Below, in pieces: positions 1 to 8,147 of a stretch of DNA of 25,985 nt (positions are counted from its first letter, which is position 1; each line of letters opens with the position of its first letter). The notes under the pieces are model-generated. The model did no database searches, had not been told where the DNA came from, and was given only the letters and a program-made list of their open reading frames with translations. The stretch is taken from NCBI GenBank assembly GCA_002437565.1, contig DJQL01000047.1, positions 1-25,985 on the forward strand. The letters are read 5' to 3'. A program made the position numbers and the translations under genes. The DNA is from Prevotella sp. UBA6387 (GTDB lineage: Bacteria; Bacteroidota; Bacteroidia; Bacteroidales; Bacteroidaceae).

Positions 1-868
1 GCACGAAATGAAGGTGTATGAGGTAACACTCCAAGCTCAACGAGCCAACGAAAGCCAGCAAGCCGTTGACCCACCAAGGCGTGCGCCGCAACACCCTGTT
101 GCAGATGAGGATAAAGGTGATGGTAAGGGGAATGTAGAGCATCCGCTCCACAAATAACGGGAACTGGCCATGACGTTCCTGCTCCAGGAAAAAGCAGGAG
201 ACGGAGGTCATCACGAACATGATTATAAGCATCCAAATGCCTTGGCCATCGATGGTGCGTTTCTGGCGAACCATCTCGCCCATGTTGATGCCTATGAAGA
301 ATATTGGCACGCGACTCCAGAATATCTCAAGGTGACCCACGGCGTGGTGGATGGGTGTGACCCACTCCACGAGTATGCACCACATGATCATGACCACGGG
401 CAACCAACGGTATACGGGATGACGGCCTATCAGCTTCATGTAGGGCGGGGCAAAGAGATAAAGCATCATGATGGCAGGTATATACCAGAAGCTGAGCTCA
501 TCGTGAAGCCAGAAATTCCAGTTGAAGCCTATCTCGCCAACGAGATTGACAAGCGAGACGGCATCGTGGACATGCAGGCGTGGTATATAGTATAGACAGG
601 CGATGATGAGCCAAGCCGGATAGATGCGTACGAGCCGACGAAAATAGAAATGACGACAGCTTGGGGTCTTCATCCAAGAGAACCACAAGCCTACGCCGCT
701 AAGGAAGAGGAACATGTCCACGCCAAGGTTGCCCATGCGACGCAGCCCGAAAAAAATATCGGAGCGCGCGAGGTCGACATGGAAAAGGATTATGATGAGC
801 ATGGCAATGCCCATAAGCGCACCGCGGAAGCGCGAGATATTGGCAAGTTCTATGTCAGGAATCCGCAT
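1..868 (-). CDS. acyltransferase-3 family membrane protein (3' end cut by window)
   Basis: Integral membrane O-acyltransferase (acyltransferase_3/OafA-like family), which typically moves acetyl or other acyl groups onto surface glycans or lipids. The minus strand is open from an ATG at 866-868 to base 1 without a stop: 289 codons, with the C-terminus outside the window. Family marks are visible: a first membrane helix ending in a His (IIILFHVD), then LGVDMFLFLSGVGLWFSW, then an Arg-rich RRLVRIYPAW segment. At least six further hydrophobic segments follow. The start lies 5 bp after the stop of the gene before it, so it is the third gene of a co-transcribed set. The acceptor cannot be read from sequence. 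Family assignment is firm; substrate is unknown. Confidence 0.85.
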   Translation of the reverse strand, partial: MRIPDIELANISRFRGALMGIAMLIIILFHVDLARSDIFFGLRRMGNLGVDMFLFLSGVGLWFSWMKTPSCRHFYFRRLVRIYPAWLIIACLYYIPRLHVHDAVSLVNLVGEIGFNWNFWLHDELSFWYIPAIMMLYLFAPPYMKLIGRHPVYRWLPVVMIMWCILVEWVTPIHHAVGHLEIFWSRVPIFFIGINMGEMVRQKRTIDGQGIWMLIIMFVMTSVSCFFLEQERHGQFPLFVERMLYIPLTITFILICNRVLRRTPWWVNGLLAFVGSLSLECYLIHLHFV

Positions 869-873
869 GGAAA

Positions 874-2016
874 TCAAAGTTTAGGATTCGGGATGTGGCG
901 CATCAGCTTCATGACAAGCCATGCCGCGCCAAGGCTGGCTATGACATAGAGCAAGAGACCGGTGTATATGTCGCCTTGACGAGATACAGTGATAAACACT
1001 TTCCTTATGGCTGGATGAATCACGAACAACGCCGCGGACACATTGCCCAACCACCCAAGCACGTAGCCAACGCAGGCACGCAACCAAGGCAAGGGGAGGG
1101 TCGATATGGTCTTGATGAGATAGACAGAGGCATAACAGACGAGTGCCGGCACGATGACCCACGTGTAGAACGCCCCTGAGGCTGACACGATGAAGAAGGA
1201 GCACACCACCCAACTCATGAGAAACGAGCCGAAATTGAGATTCACAAGCATTATCTTGTTGCCATAACGGGCGAAAAGCAAGCCCAAGCCAAAAGGCAGC
1301 ATGCCTCCCATAAAATTGTATCGCCAATAATTGAGCAGTTCTCCTTCTGGATTCATCAGCAATTGAACACCAGTGCATGCCACCATCAGGCCCACTGTCC
1401 AACCCCAATGGCGACGATAAAGCAACAGGCGATAGACGACATACAACTGCAGCATCAATCCGAAAAACCAGAAAGGCCCTGGCCAGATGTTACGGTCGGG
1501 CTGGTCATAGAAATTGTTTATCATGAGCAGTTGCCCAATGATTTGACCTATATTATAATGCCACGAGCCAGCGGTCATGGCATCGATTATGGTGAAGCAG
1601 ATGAACCCCACTATCATCATCTTGAACAACTTGAGATAATGATAGCGCACGAAAGGCACCATGCCCACGCGCCGCGCATCGGGAGTCTTGCCTTGGCCGT
1701 TGCCGTATTTCATCTCCAAGCCGTAAGCGCTGAGAAAGAGAAACACTGGCACACCGTAGTGGCCAAAGAAAGAGATGACATGGGCTGGGAAAAGCTCGTT
1801 GACACGGGCTGCGCACTGTGCGAACCAGTCGACATTGCGCTGGAAATACTGGTACTCGTTTTCCTTCACTATCGGGTTGAGCCAGTGGCAGAAGTTGTGA
1901 AGAAAGATTCCGAGGATGGCCAGTCCACGCAGGGCGTTGCATTCAGCCCTCGTGAGCAGCCCTCTGCCACGCGCAACCGCTGCATTTTCTTTGCTTCCTA
2001 TGCTTATTTGCGTCAT
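874..2016 (-). CDS. acyltransferase-3 family membrane protein
   Basis: 380-residue multi-pass membrane protein of the acyltransferase_3 (OafA/WecH-like) family, likely an O-acetyltransferase acting on an envelope glycan or lipid. Visible marks: LRGLAILGIFLHNFCHW near residues 30-45 with the typical first-helix His, YGVPVFLFLSAYGLEMKY near residue 87, a following VRYHYLKLFKM basic stretch, and about ten hydrophobic segments to the C-terminus. Its ATG overlaps the stop of the upstream phosphoethanolamine-transferase gene in an ATGA (2013-2016), which suggests translational coupling. A second, clearly different acyltransferase follows 5 bp downstream, so two acyl modifications of one product are plausible (inference). 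Confidence 0.87.
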   Translation of the reverse strand: MTQISIGSKENAAVARGRGLLTRAECNALRGLAILGIFLHNFCHWLNPIVKENEYQYFQRNVDWFAQCAARVNELFPAHVISFFGHYGVPVFLFLSAYGLEMKYGNGQGKTPDARRVGMVPFVRYHYLKLFKMMIVGFICFTIIDAMTAGSWHYNIGQIIGQLLMINNFYDQPDRNIWPGPFWFFGLMLQLYVVYRLLLYRRHWGWTVGLMVACTGVQLLMNPEGELLNYWRYNFMGGMLPFGLGLLFARYGNKIMLVNLNFGSFLMSWVVCSFFIVSASGAFYTWVIVPALVCYASVYLIKTISTLPLPWLRACVGYVLGWLGNVSAALFVIHPAIRKVFITVSRQGDIYTGLLLYVIASLGAAWLVMKLMRHIPNPKL

Positions 2017-3893
2017 TTTCCTTGTTTATTGTCATTTTCGCGAGCCGAGTCTCTCAGTTTGTCATAATCGACACTGTTTTTCAATATTCGCGGCCTGTCT
2101 TCATCATAATTTGGCGACAGCAAGTTGTATTTGTCGTGATAGTCTTTCGAACTTATCCCGGCGAGCCACACCATCATGTGCGGCAACGCGTCGGTCATGA
2201 ACCTTCGGTTCTTGGCATCCTTTATAGCCTTGAACACCTGCGGTTCACGGTGGGCATATTTGCGTGAGCACCATATCCAGAATGGCACCTCAAACTCATA
2301 GTGAGCCAAAGGCCAATCCACTGCCGCCGAATGGTTGCGGCAAATGATGTCGCGACCAGGCTCAAAGATTTCCTCACCATGGTCTGGCATATAGACCACG
2401 ATGGCATCCTTGTTCTCAAAGCGCTTCACTATCTGTGTCACTATGGAGTCGTTGTAAAGGCAAGCATTGTCGTAGGCGGCTATCATGCGACGGCGATAGT
2501 GGTCACCGGCAAGGTCGGGGCGGAGCTCCTTGTAGTCGTCGGCGTGCCACTTGGCGCGGTCACTGGGATAACGCGTGTTGTAGCTCACGTGCTGGCCTAT
2601 GAGATGGAATATTATGAGGTTGTTGCCTTTGAGGTCAATCTTGCCGTCTTTGAGGAAGTTATCGTAGTCGGCAAGCAGTCCTTCGTCGAAGCGGTGAAGA
2701 CTTGTATTGCGCAAGTCAAACTGAGCCTTGCTCAATACCGGGTCGTTGAGGAAGAAGCCTCCAGAGAAATCGTACACGGCTTGTCCGGCCGCAAGCAAGA
2801 ACTGATTTGTGAGAAACGTCACCTTGTAACCCGCTTTTCGGAAAAGCTCGGGGAAAAGCGGATAGTCGCACCATTCCCCTTTCTCGCCCACAACGTGCAT
2901 TGAGAGCACGTTCTTGAACACGAAGCTCGTGAGGTTCCAGCACGACACCACGTCGTTGAACTTTGTCATCCATCCACTACGCTCAAGCCTTTTTTGCCTT
3001 GGAGTGTCTTTCTGTGGATAGCCATAGAGCTGGCAGTGAGCCTTGCTGTAGCTTTCACCTATAATCAGCACTATCGTGGGCGAACGGAATGAGCACGAAT
3101 CCACGCTGACGCGGCGCGATGCCTCCACACACTTGTCCACCTGCTGCGAGGCAAGATGATTGCTGTATATAGAGAAAGCAAGCCGGTACACGGGCAGATA
3201 GAAGTTGCCATGGTCTGGATTTGTAAGAATGTGCTCTATCGACCCTATGGTGTCCGCCGTCATGAGTTGTGTCATTCCTCGCTTGTTGTTCCAGCTCGTT
3301 GCCATGCTCCACACAAGCAGGGCAAGCACCACCACGCCACACTCAGGATAGAGCAGGTAGCGATGGAAGAAGCGAAGGAAGCCAAAAGCCACAGTGGCGC
3401 GAAGCTTGTCATAATCCACTTTCGCCAACTTACAAATGGGTCTGCGCAGGTTCACTGCCACATGGAGCATCATAAGCAGCAATATCAAAGCCACTGGCGA
3501 GGATAGCACGTCAAGGCTAAGGTAGGTGGACAAGAACTCGCCAGCCTCCCTACTGTCAGTCTCGCCAACAAGCATGAGCATGGATGGCGAAATTACAGAG
3601 CCAAACTTCCAAAAACAAAACACGTCGGTAATAGCGACACCATACAAGACAATGTAAAAAGCCAAGCGAACCCAACGCCTCACCCTCTTTGGCATAACGG
3701 TGAGCAAAGCACACACCACATAGACATCAAGGAAAAGTTCCAGCCACAAGTTGTCGTAGACCTCCTGACCCTTGCCATCAGGCAGCGTGAGATAGGCACA
3801 CATTATGCCGAGAACATACATGGTCAAGAAGAACAATCCGTTCTCAAGCAAGGGCAACATGAACAGTCGCGATATCCGATGGGCAAATCTCAT
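2013..3893 (-). CDS. phosphoethanolamine transferase-like membrane sulfatase-fold protein
   Basis: 626-residue inner-membrane enzyme resembling EptA/CptA/OpgE, which move phosphoethanolamine from phosphatidylethanolamine to lipid A, LPS core or glycans. The first ~200 residues hold about five membrane helices; the periplasmic catalytic domain starts near residue 272. Visible marks: VLIIGESYSKAHCQLYGYP (metal-binding Glu280), SCWNLTS with Thr322 as the likely nucleophile, HLIGQHVSYNTRYP near 430-443, and MPDHGEEIF with Asp504-His505. First gene of a three-gene operon with two acyltransferases, behind a good promoter. Acceptor unknown; decoration of lipid A or of a surface glycan are both possible. 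Confidence is high for the family and moderate for phosphoethanolamine as the donor group. Confidence 0.82.
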   Translation of the reverse strand: MRFAHRISRLFMLPLLENGLFFLTMYVLGIMCAYLTLPDGKGQEVYDNLWLELFLDVYVVCALLTVMPKRVRRWVRLAFYIVLYGVAITDVFCFWKFGSVISPSMLMLVGETDSREAGEFLSTYLSLDVLSSPVALILLLMMLHVAVNLRRPICKLAKVDYDKLRATVAFGFLRFFHRYLLYPECGVVVLALLVWSMATSWNNKRGMTQLMTADTIGSIEHILTNPDHGNFYLPVYRLAFSIYSNHLASQQVDKCVEASRRVSVDSCSFRSPTIVLIIGESYSKAHCQLYGYPQKDTPRQKRLERSGWMTKFNDVVSCWNLTSFVFKNVLSMHVVGEKGEWCDYPLFPELFRKAGYKVTFLTNQFLLAAGQAVYDFSGGFFLNDPVLSKAQFDLRNTSLHRFDEGLLADYDNFLKDGKIDLKGNNLIIFHLIGQHVSYNTRYPSDRAKWHADDYKELRPDLAGDHYRRRMIAAYDNACLYNDSIVTQIVKRFENKDAIVVYMPDHGEEIFEPGRDIICRNHSAAVDWPLAHYEFEVPFWIWCSRKYAHREPQVFKAIKDAKNRRFMTDALPHMMVWLAGISSKDYHDKYNLLSPNYDEDRPRILKNSVDYDKLRDSARENDNKQGK

Positions 3894-3924
3894 TTCTTAT
3901 TAGTGTATAACCTTAATTTCTTTG

Positions 3925-3955
3925 CAAAAATAGTATAATTTATCTGCACGGCAAA
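3925..3955 (-). promoter_or_regulatory. Bacteroidetes-type promoter for the phosphoethanolamine/acyltransferase operon
   Basis: Read on the minus strand, TTTG (3955-3952), a 19-bp spacer and TATTTTTG (3932-3925) match the Bacteroidetes TTTG / TAnnTTTG promoter pattern. Transcription would start near 3919, about 25 nt before the ATG at 3893. Confidence 0.65.
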
Positions 3956-3976
3956 GTGTAACACGAAATTAATTAG

Positions 3977-3984
3977 TACATTTG
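3977..3984 (+). promoter_or_regulatory. putative -7 element for folP-cdaA
   Basis: TACATTTG matches TAnnTTTG and sits 17 bp before the folP ATG. No good TTTG is seen 19-20 bp upstream, so this is a one-element match. The short leader would be close to leaderless. Confidence 0.4.
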
Positions 3985-4001
3985 CCAAAAATATCAACGA
4001 C

Positions 4002-4877
4002 ATGGACTATTCTCTCAACATAAAGGGACAGTTGCTATCTCTCTCCGACCCTATCGTAATGGGCATTCTCAATTGCACTCCCGACAGTTTCTTCGCTGGA
4101 AGTCGCAAGCAGACGGAGAAAGACATTGCCGACCGCGCCAACCAAATCGTGGCCGAGGGTGGCTCCATAATAGACGTTGGGGCATTCTCTACCCGCCCTG
4201 GTGCCTCAGAGGTAAGCCAAGAGGAGGAAATGAGACGCCTGCGCCATGCCCTGCCAATAGTGACGCGCGAACAACCTGGCATGGCCTTGTCCGTGGACAC
4301 CTACCGTCCTGACGTAGCCAAGATGGCCGTGGAGGAATATGGCGCAGACATTATCAATGACGTGTCGGAGGGTGGCATCACGGGCATTGTTGACAAGCCT
4401 CTTGAAGAGAGCTACACCGTTGATGACGATGGCAATTTCGCATCGTATCCCGCCATATTCCGCATGATGGGGAAGCTAAAGGTGCCCTACATACTGATGT
4501 CTGTGCAGGGGAACTTGCACGACATGATTATTAATTTCGCAAAAGAGGTACAGCAACTGCGCGACCTTCATGTGAAAGACATAATCCTCGACCCTGGCTA
4601 CGGTTTTGGGAAGACAATAGAAGAAAACTTCGACATTCTGCGCGACCAGCGCAAGTTGGAAGTGCTTGGCTTGCCCATACTTGCCGGGCTGTCGCGCAAA
4701 CGGCTAATATGGAAGACCCTCGGAGTAACGGCCGACGAGGCCCTCAACGGCACCACGGTGGTCAACACCATTGCATTGGCCAATGGTGCCAACATACTCA
4801 GGGTGCACGATGTCAAAGAAGCCGTCCAAGCCGTAAAGCTAATGCAAAACGTCAATCCTAAACATTCAACACTTTAA
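4002..4877 (+). CDS. folP: dihydropteroate synthase
   Basis: 291-residue cytoplasmic folate enzyme joining p-aminobenzoate to dihydropterin pyrophosphate to make dihydropteroate; it is the sulfonamide target. Visible marks: IMGILNCTPDSF (residues 19-30, pterin-site Asn24 and the pABA loop), SVDTYRPDVA, ADIINDVSEG, LDPGYGFGKT and LAGLSRKRLIWK near residue 230 (pyrophosphate and pABA contacts). Length is usual for the family. The ATG at 4002 is the first in frame and directly precedes the conserved N-terminus. It is followed after 9 bp by cdaA, and the pair ends in a strong terminator, so they form a two-gene operon. Confidence 0.97.
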   Translation: MDYSLNIKGQLLSLSDPIVMGILNCTPDSFFAGSRKQTEKDIADRANQIVAEGGSIIDVGAFSTRPGASEVSQEEEMRRLRHALPIVTREQPGMALSVDTYRPDVAKMAVEEYGADIINDVSEGGITGIVDKPLEESYTVDDDGNFASYPAIFRMMGKLKVPYILMSVQGNLHDMIINFAKEVQQLRDLHVKDIILDPGYGFGKTIEENFDILRDQRKLEVLGLPILAGLSRKRLIWKTLGVTADEALNGTTVVNTIALANGANILRVHDVKEAVQAVKLMQNVNPKHSTL

Positions 4878-4886
4878 TAAAAAAAG

Positions 4887-5663
4887 ATGTTTTTCTCCTT
4901 TGGCATAAAAGACATCATAGACATAGTGACGGTAGCCCTGCTGCTCTACTATTTCTACCGACTCATGAAAGAGAGCCGGTCGCTGAACGTGTTTACGGGC
5001 ATCATCGTCTTTGTCATAACATGGCTCTTCGTATCACAGGTGCTGGAGATGCGCCTTTTGGGAAGCATCATGGACAAGCTCGTATCGGTGGGCGTCATCG
5101 GTCTCATAGTGCTCTTCAAAGATGAAATACGAAAGTTTCTCTATGAAATTGGCGAGCGCCAGCGCGCAAGAAAGTTCATCAATCTTTTCTTCCACCGCGA
5201 CAACGTGCAGCAGGCCGACAAGGAGGCCATAATGCCAATCGTGTGGGCGTGCATGGACATGTCGAAAGGCAAGGTCGGCGCATTGATCGTGATTGAGCGC
5301 GCCACACCTCTCGATGACATTGTTCAGACAGGCGAGATTATCGATGCCAATGTGAACAAGTTGCTCATAGAAAACATATTTTTCAAGAACTCACCTCTCC
5401 ACGATGGTGCCATGGTGATATCCAAACGACGAATAAAGGCTGCCGGCTGCATACTGCCCGTAAGCCACAACATGGACATACCAAAGGAGCTCGGCTTGCG
5501 CCACCGCGCCGCCCTTGGCATATCACAGGCTTGCGATGCCATAGCCGTGGTGGTATCCGAAGAGACAGGGCGCATAAGCGTGGCCATAAAGGGCAACTTC
5601 AGGCTGCGCCTGTCGGCAGAGGATTTGGAAAGTCTACTGACAAAGGAAATGACCATAGATTGA
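4887..5663 (+). CDS. cdaA: diadenylate cyclase CdaA (c-di-AMP synthase)
   Basis: 258-residue membrane-bound diadenylate cyclase that makes cyclic di-AMP from two ATP, a signal tied to cell-wall and osmotic control. Three hydrophobic segments lie at about residues 10-27, 33-53 and 63-77, then a short coiled linker, then the DAC (DisA_N) domain with the catalytic DGA motif (residues 173-175, in SPLHDGAMV) and RHR motif (205-207, in LGLRHRAALG). Both motifs are intact, so the enzyme should be active. No CdaR-type regulator or glmM follows, unlike the Firmicutes cdaA-cdaR-glmM order; a terminator comes directly after the stop. Confidence 0.95.
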   Translation: MFFSFGIKDIIDIVTVALLLYYFYRLMKESRSLNVFTGIIVFVITWLFVSQVLEMRLLGSIMDKLVSVGVIGLIVLFKDEIRKFLYEIGERQRARKFINLFFHRDNVQQADKEAIMPIVWACMDMSKGKVGALIVIERATPLDDIVQTGEIIDANVNKLLIENIFFKNSPLHDGAMVISKRRIKAAGCILPVSHNMDIPKELGLRHRAALGISQACDAIAVVVSEETGRISVAIKGNFRLRLSAEDLESLLTKEMTID

Positions 5664-5704
5664 AAAATATCCTTGTGTACAAGCTACATAAGGATATTTT
5701 TTTT
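5663..5704 (+). terminator. strong rho-independent terminator after cdaA
   Basis: A 17-bp stem pairs 5663-5679 with 5685-5701 around a 5-nt loop, with one G-U pair, and runs straight into a T tract ending at 5704. It begins on the last base of the cdaA stop codon and separates folP-cdaA from pta. Confidence 0.85.
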
Positions 5705-5705
5705 G

Positions 5706-5713
5706 TAATTTTG
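5706..5713 (+). promoter_or_regulatory. putative -7 element for pta-ackA
   Basis: TAATTTTG fits TAnnTTTG, 48 bp before the pta ATG. The expected -33 position falls in the terminator stem and has no clear TTTG. Confidence 0.45.
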
Positions 5714-5761
5714 CAAAGCTTACATTGCATAGACAACAACATATTATAAATCCATTTCAAA

Positions 5762-6802
5762 ATGAGCTTATTAGAAGAAATTGTGGCACGCGCCAAAGCT
5801 AACAAGCAGCGCATCGTTCTTCCTGAGGCTGAGGAAGAGCGCACATTGAAAGCAGCCGACCATGTGCTTGCCGACGATATCGCCGACATTATCCTCATTG
5901 GCAACCCATCCCACATCAAGCAAGAGGCTGAGGAGTGGGGCTTGAAAAACATTGAAAAGGCCACTATAATCGACCCTCTACACTTCGACAAGACCGAGGA
6001 GTATGCCGAGAAGCTCGCAGAGCTCCGCAAGAAGAAGGGCATGACCATAGATCAGGCCCGTGAGCTCGTCACCCACAACAACCTGTATCTTGGTTGCATG
6101 ATCATCAAGAGCGGTGACGCCGACGGTCAGATCAGCGGAGCCTTGAGTACCACTGGCGACACCTTGCGTCCAGCCCTTCAAATCATCAAGTGCGCACCAG
6201 GCATCACCTGCGTGAGCGGCGCCATGCTGCTCGTCACCAAGTCGCAATATGGCAAGGACGGCATCGTGGTGATGGGCGACGTGGCCGTGACACCTAACCC
6301 CACGGCCGACCAACTGGCACAGATTGCCTACACCACGGCAGAAACTGCCAAGAGCATAGCCGGAATCCAGGAGCCACACGTAGCCATGCTAAGCTATTCC
6401 ACAAAGGGCTCGGCAAAGGATGCCATCGACAAGGCCACTGGCAAGAGCGTTTATGTCATCGACAAGGTTGTCGATGCCGTGAAGATAGCACGCGAGAAAT
6501 TCCCCGACCTGCAGGTCGACGGTGAACTACAGGCCGACGCCGCTCTCGTGCCGGCCGTGGGAAGGAAGAAAGCCCCACAGAGCAACATAGCCGGGCGCGC
6601 CAATGTGCTCGTGGTGCCCAACCTCGAAGTGGGAAACATCGGCTACAAGCTCGTGGAACGTCTGGGCGGAGCCACGGCCATTGGCCCGATCCTCCAGGGC
6701 ATTGCCCGTCCTGTCAACGATCTCAGCCGCGGCTGCTCTGTAGACGACATCTACTATATGGTGGCCATCACGAGTTGCCAAGCGCAAGACGCAAAGAAAT
6801 AA
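5762..6802 (+). CDS. pta: phosphate acetyltransferase
   Basis: 346-residue cytoplasmic enzyme converting acetyl-CoA and phosphate to acetyl phosphate and CoA. It is the short, single-domain form (PTA_PTB domain throughout), without the N-terminal DRTGG/BioD-like part of E. coli Pta. Visible marks: RIVLPEAEEERTLKAA near residue 18, DGQISGALSTTGDTLRPAL near 122, YSTKGSAK near 210, DGELQADAALVP near 255 and a C-terminal GPILQGIARPVNDLSRG. The ATG at 5762 fits the family start. ackA follows 27 bp later, so the pair should be co-transcribed and act in sequence to yield acetate and ATP. Confidence 0.97.
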   Translation: MSLLEEIVARAKANKQRIVLPEAEEERTLKAADHVLADDIADIILIGNPSHIKQEAEEWGLKNIEKATIIDPLHFDKTEEYAEKLAELRKKKGMTIDQARELVTHNNLYLGCMIIKSGDADGQISGALSTTGDTLRPALQIIKCAPGITCVSGAMLLVTKSQYGKDGIVVMGDVAVTPNPTADQLAQIAYTTAETAKSIAGIQEPHVAMLSYSTKGSAKDAIDKATGKSVYVIDKVVDAVKIAREKFPDLQVDGELQADAALVPAVGRKKAPQSNIAGRANVLVVPNLEVGNIGYKLVERLGGATAIGPILQGIARPVNDLSRGCSVDDIYYMVAITSCQAQDAKK

Positions 6803-6829
6803 TCACCAACAAGTAACTGTAAAATCAAC

Positions 6830-8041
6830 ATGAACATTCTTGTATTGAACTGCGGCAGCAGCAGCATTAAGTATAAGCTCTACGACATGACCAACGAGGC
6901 CGTGCTCGCCCAAGGCGGCGTGGAACGCATCGGCATCAACGACGCCTTCATCAAGGTGAAGCTCCCCAATGGCGATAAGAAGAAGATCATGGCAGACCTG
7001 CCCACCCACAAAGAGGGCGTGCAGCTCGTCTTCAAGTGCCTCCTCGACCCTGAGTTCGGAGCCATCAAGAGCCTCGACGAAATCGGAGCCGTGGGCCATC
7101 GCGTCGTGCAGGGCGGCGACCTCTTCGAGAAGAGCTGCATCGTCACGCCGAAGGTTGAGGAAGGCATCGAGAGCCTCATAGACCTCGCGCCCGTACACAA
7201 CAAGGGCCATTTGGCCGGCATCAAGGCCGTGGACGAGCTCATGCCCAACGTGCCTCAGGTGACGGTATTCGACAACGCCTTCCACTCCACCATGCCCGAC
7301 TACGCTTACCTCTATGCCATCCCTTACGAGTGGTACAAGAAATACCATGTGCGTCGCTATGGCTTCCATGGCACGTCTCACCGCTACGTGTCTCGTCGCG
7401 TGTGCGAGTTCCTCGGCGTGGACATCCACAAGCAGAAGATCATCACTTGCCACATTGGCAACGGCGCGTCGGTAGCAGCCATCAAGTATGGCAAGGTCAT
7501 CGACACCTCCATGGGTCTCACACCTCTGGCCGGTCTGATGATGGGTTCCCGCTGCGGCGACATCGACCCATCTGCCGTGTGCTACATGATGGAGAAGAGC
7601 GGCATGACTCCTCACGAGATGTCTGAGTATCTCAACAAGAAGAGCGGCGTGCTCGGCGTGGCTGGCATATCAAGCGACATGCGCGACAACGAGAACGCTG
7701 ACAACGAGGGCGACAAGATGGCTCACCTCGCACTGGCAATGTACAACTATCGCATAAAGAAGTACATCGGTGCCTATGCCGCGGCCATGAACGGCGTAGA
7801 CATCATCGTGTGGACGGCAGGCGTAGGTGAGAACCAGGAAGGTGTGCGTTGGGACAGCTGTCAGGGTCTTGAATACCTCGGAGTAAAGATGGACAAGGAG
7901 CGCAACCACGTGCGCTCAAAGGAGCAGATTCTCTCTGCTGATGATTCCAAGGTGAAGGTCGTGATGATTCCTACCGATGAAGAAATAGTAATCGCACGCG
8001 ACACACTTGCTCTCGTCGAGGGTCGCGAGCCTGAGATTTAA
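6830..8041 (+). CDS. ackA: acetate kinase
   Basis: 403-residue ASKHA-fold kinase that moves phosphate from acetyl phosphate to ADP, giving acetate and ATP; this is the energy-yielding last step of acetate fermentation. Visible marks: N-terminal LNCGSSSIKYKL, GHRVVQGG near residue 88, GFHGTSHRYVS near 178, TCHIGNGASVAAIKYGK near 205 with DTSMG, and VWTAGVGENQ near 326 (nucleotide site). Full length with a conserved start. Second gene of the pta-ackA operon; a GC-rich hairpin follows within 45 bp. Confidence 0.98.
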   Translation: MNILVLNCGSSSIKYKLYDMTNEAVLAQGGVERIGINDAFIKVKLPNGDKKKIMADLPTHKEGVQLVFKCLLDPEFGAIKSLDEIGAVGHRVVQGGDLFEKSCIVTPKVEEGIESLIDLAPVHNKGHLAGIKAVDELMPNVPQVTVFDNAFHSTMPDYAYLYAIPYEWYKKYHVRRYGFHGTSHRYVSRRVCEFLGVDIHKQKIITCHIGNGASVAAIKYGKVIDTSMGLTPLAGLMMGSRCGDIDPSAVCYMMEKSGMTPHEMSEYLNKKSGVLGVAGISSDMRDNENADNEGDKMAHLALAMYNYRIKKYIGAYAAAMNGVDIIVWTAGVGENQEGVRWDSCQGLEYLGVKMDKERNHVRSKEQILSADDSKVKVVMIPTDEEIVIARDTLALVEGREPEI

Positions 8042-8081
8042 GTCTTGGACGACACGTTTTTAGGCATACACAAATATATTT

Positions 8082-8111
8082 TAAGGGCGGCTCTTTTTTG
8101 AGCCGCCCTTA
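8082..8111. terminator. GC-rich hairpin between convergent ackA and lpxH
   Basis: A perfect 12-bp stem pairs 8082-8093 with 8100-8111 around a loop of six T. It lies between the converging ackA and lpxH ends and can act for both. Neither side has a full U tract (plus side ATCCGTTTTC), so release may be less efficient than the stem suggests. Confidence 0.7.
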
Positions 8112-8147
8112 TCCGTTTTCCTAAGTTCTCACGCTATTGTTTCTTGT

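Noticed and set aside
1363..2067. 234-codon plus-strand frame over the first full acyltransferase
   Set aside because: Antisense to a clear membrane protein and ends within the upstream gene; no domain or export signal seen.
6803..7615. 270-codon open frame on the minus strand over ackA
   Set aside because: Antisense shadow of acetate kinase; its His/Val/Asp-rich composition has no family features.
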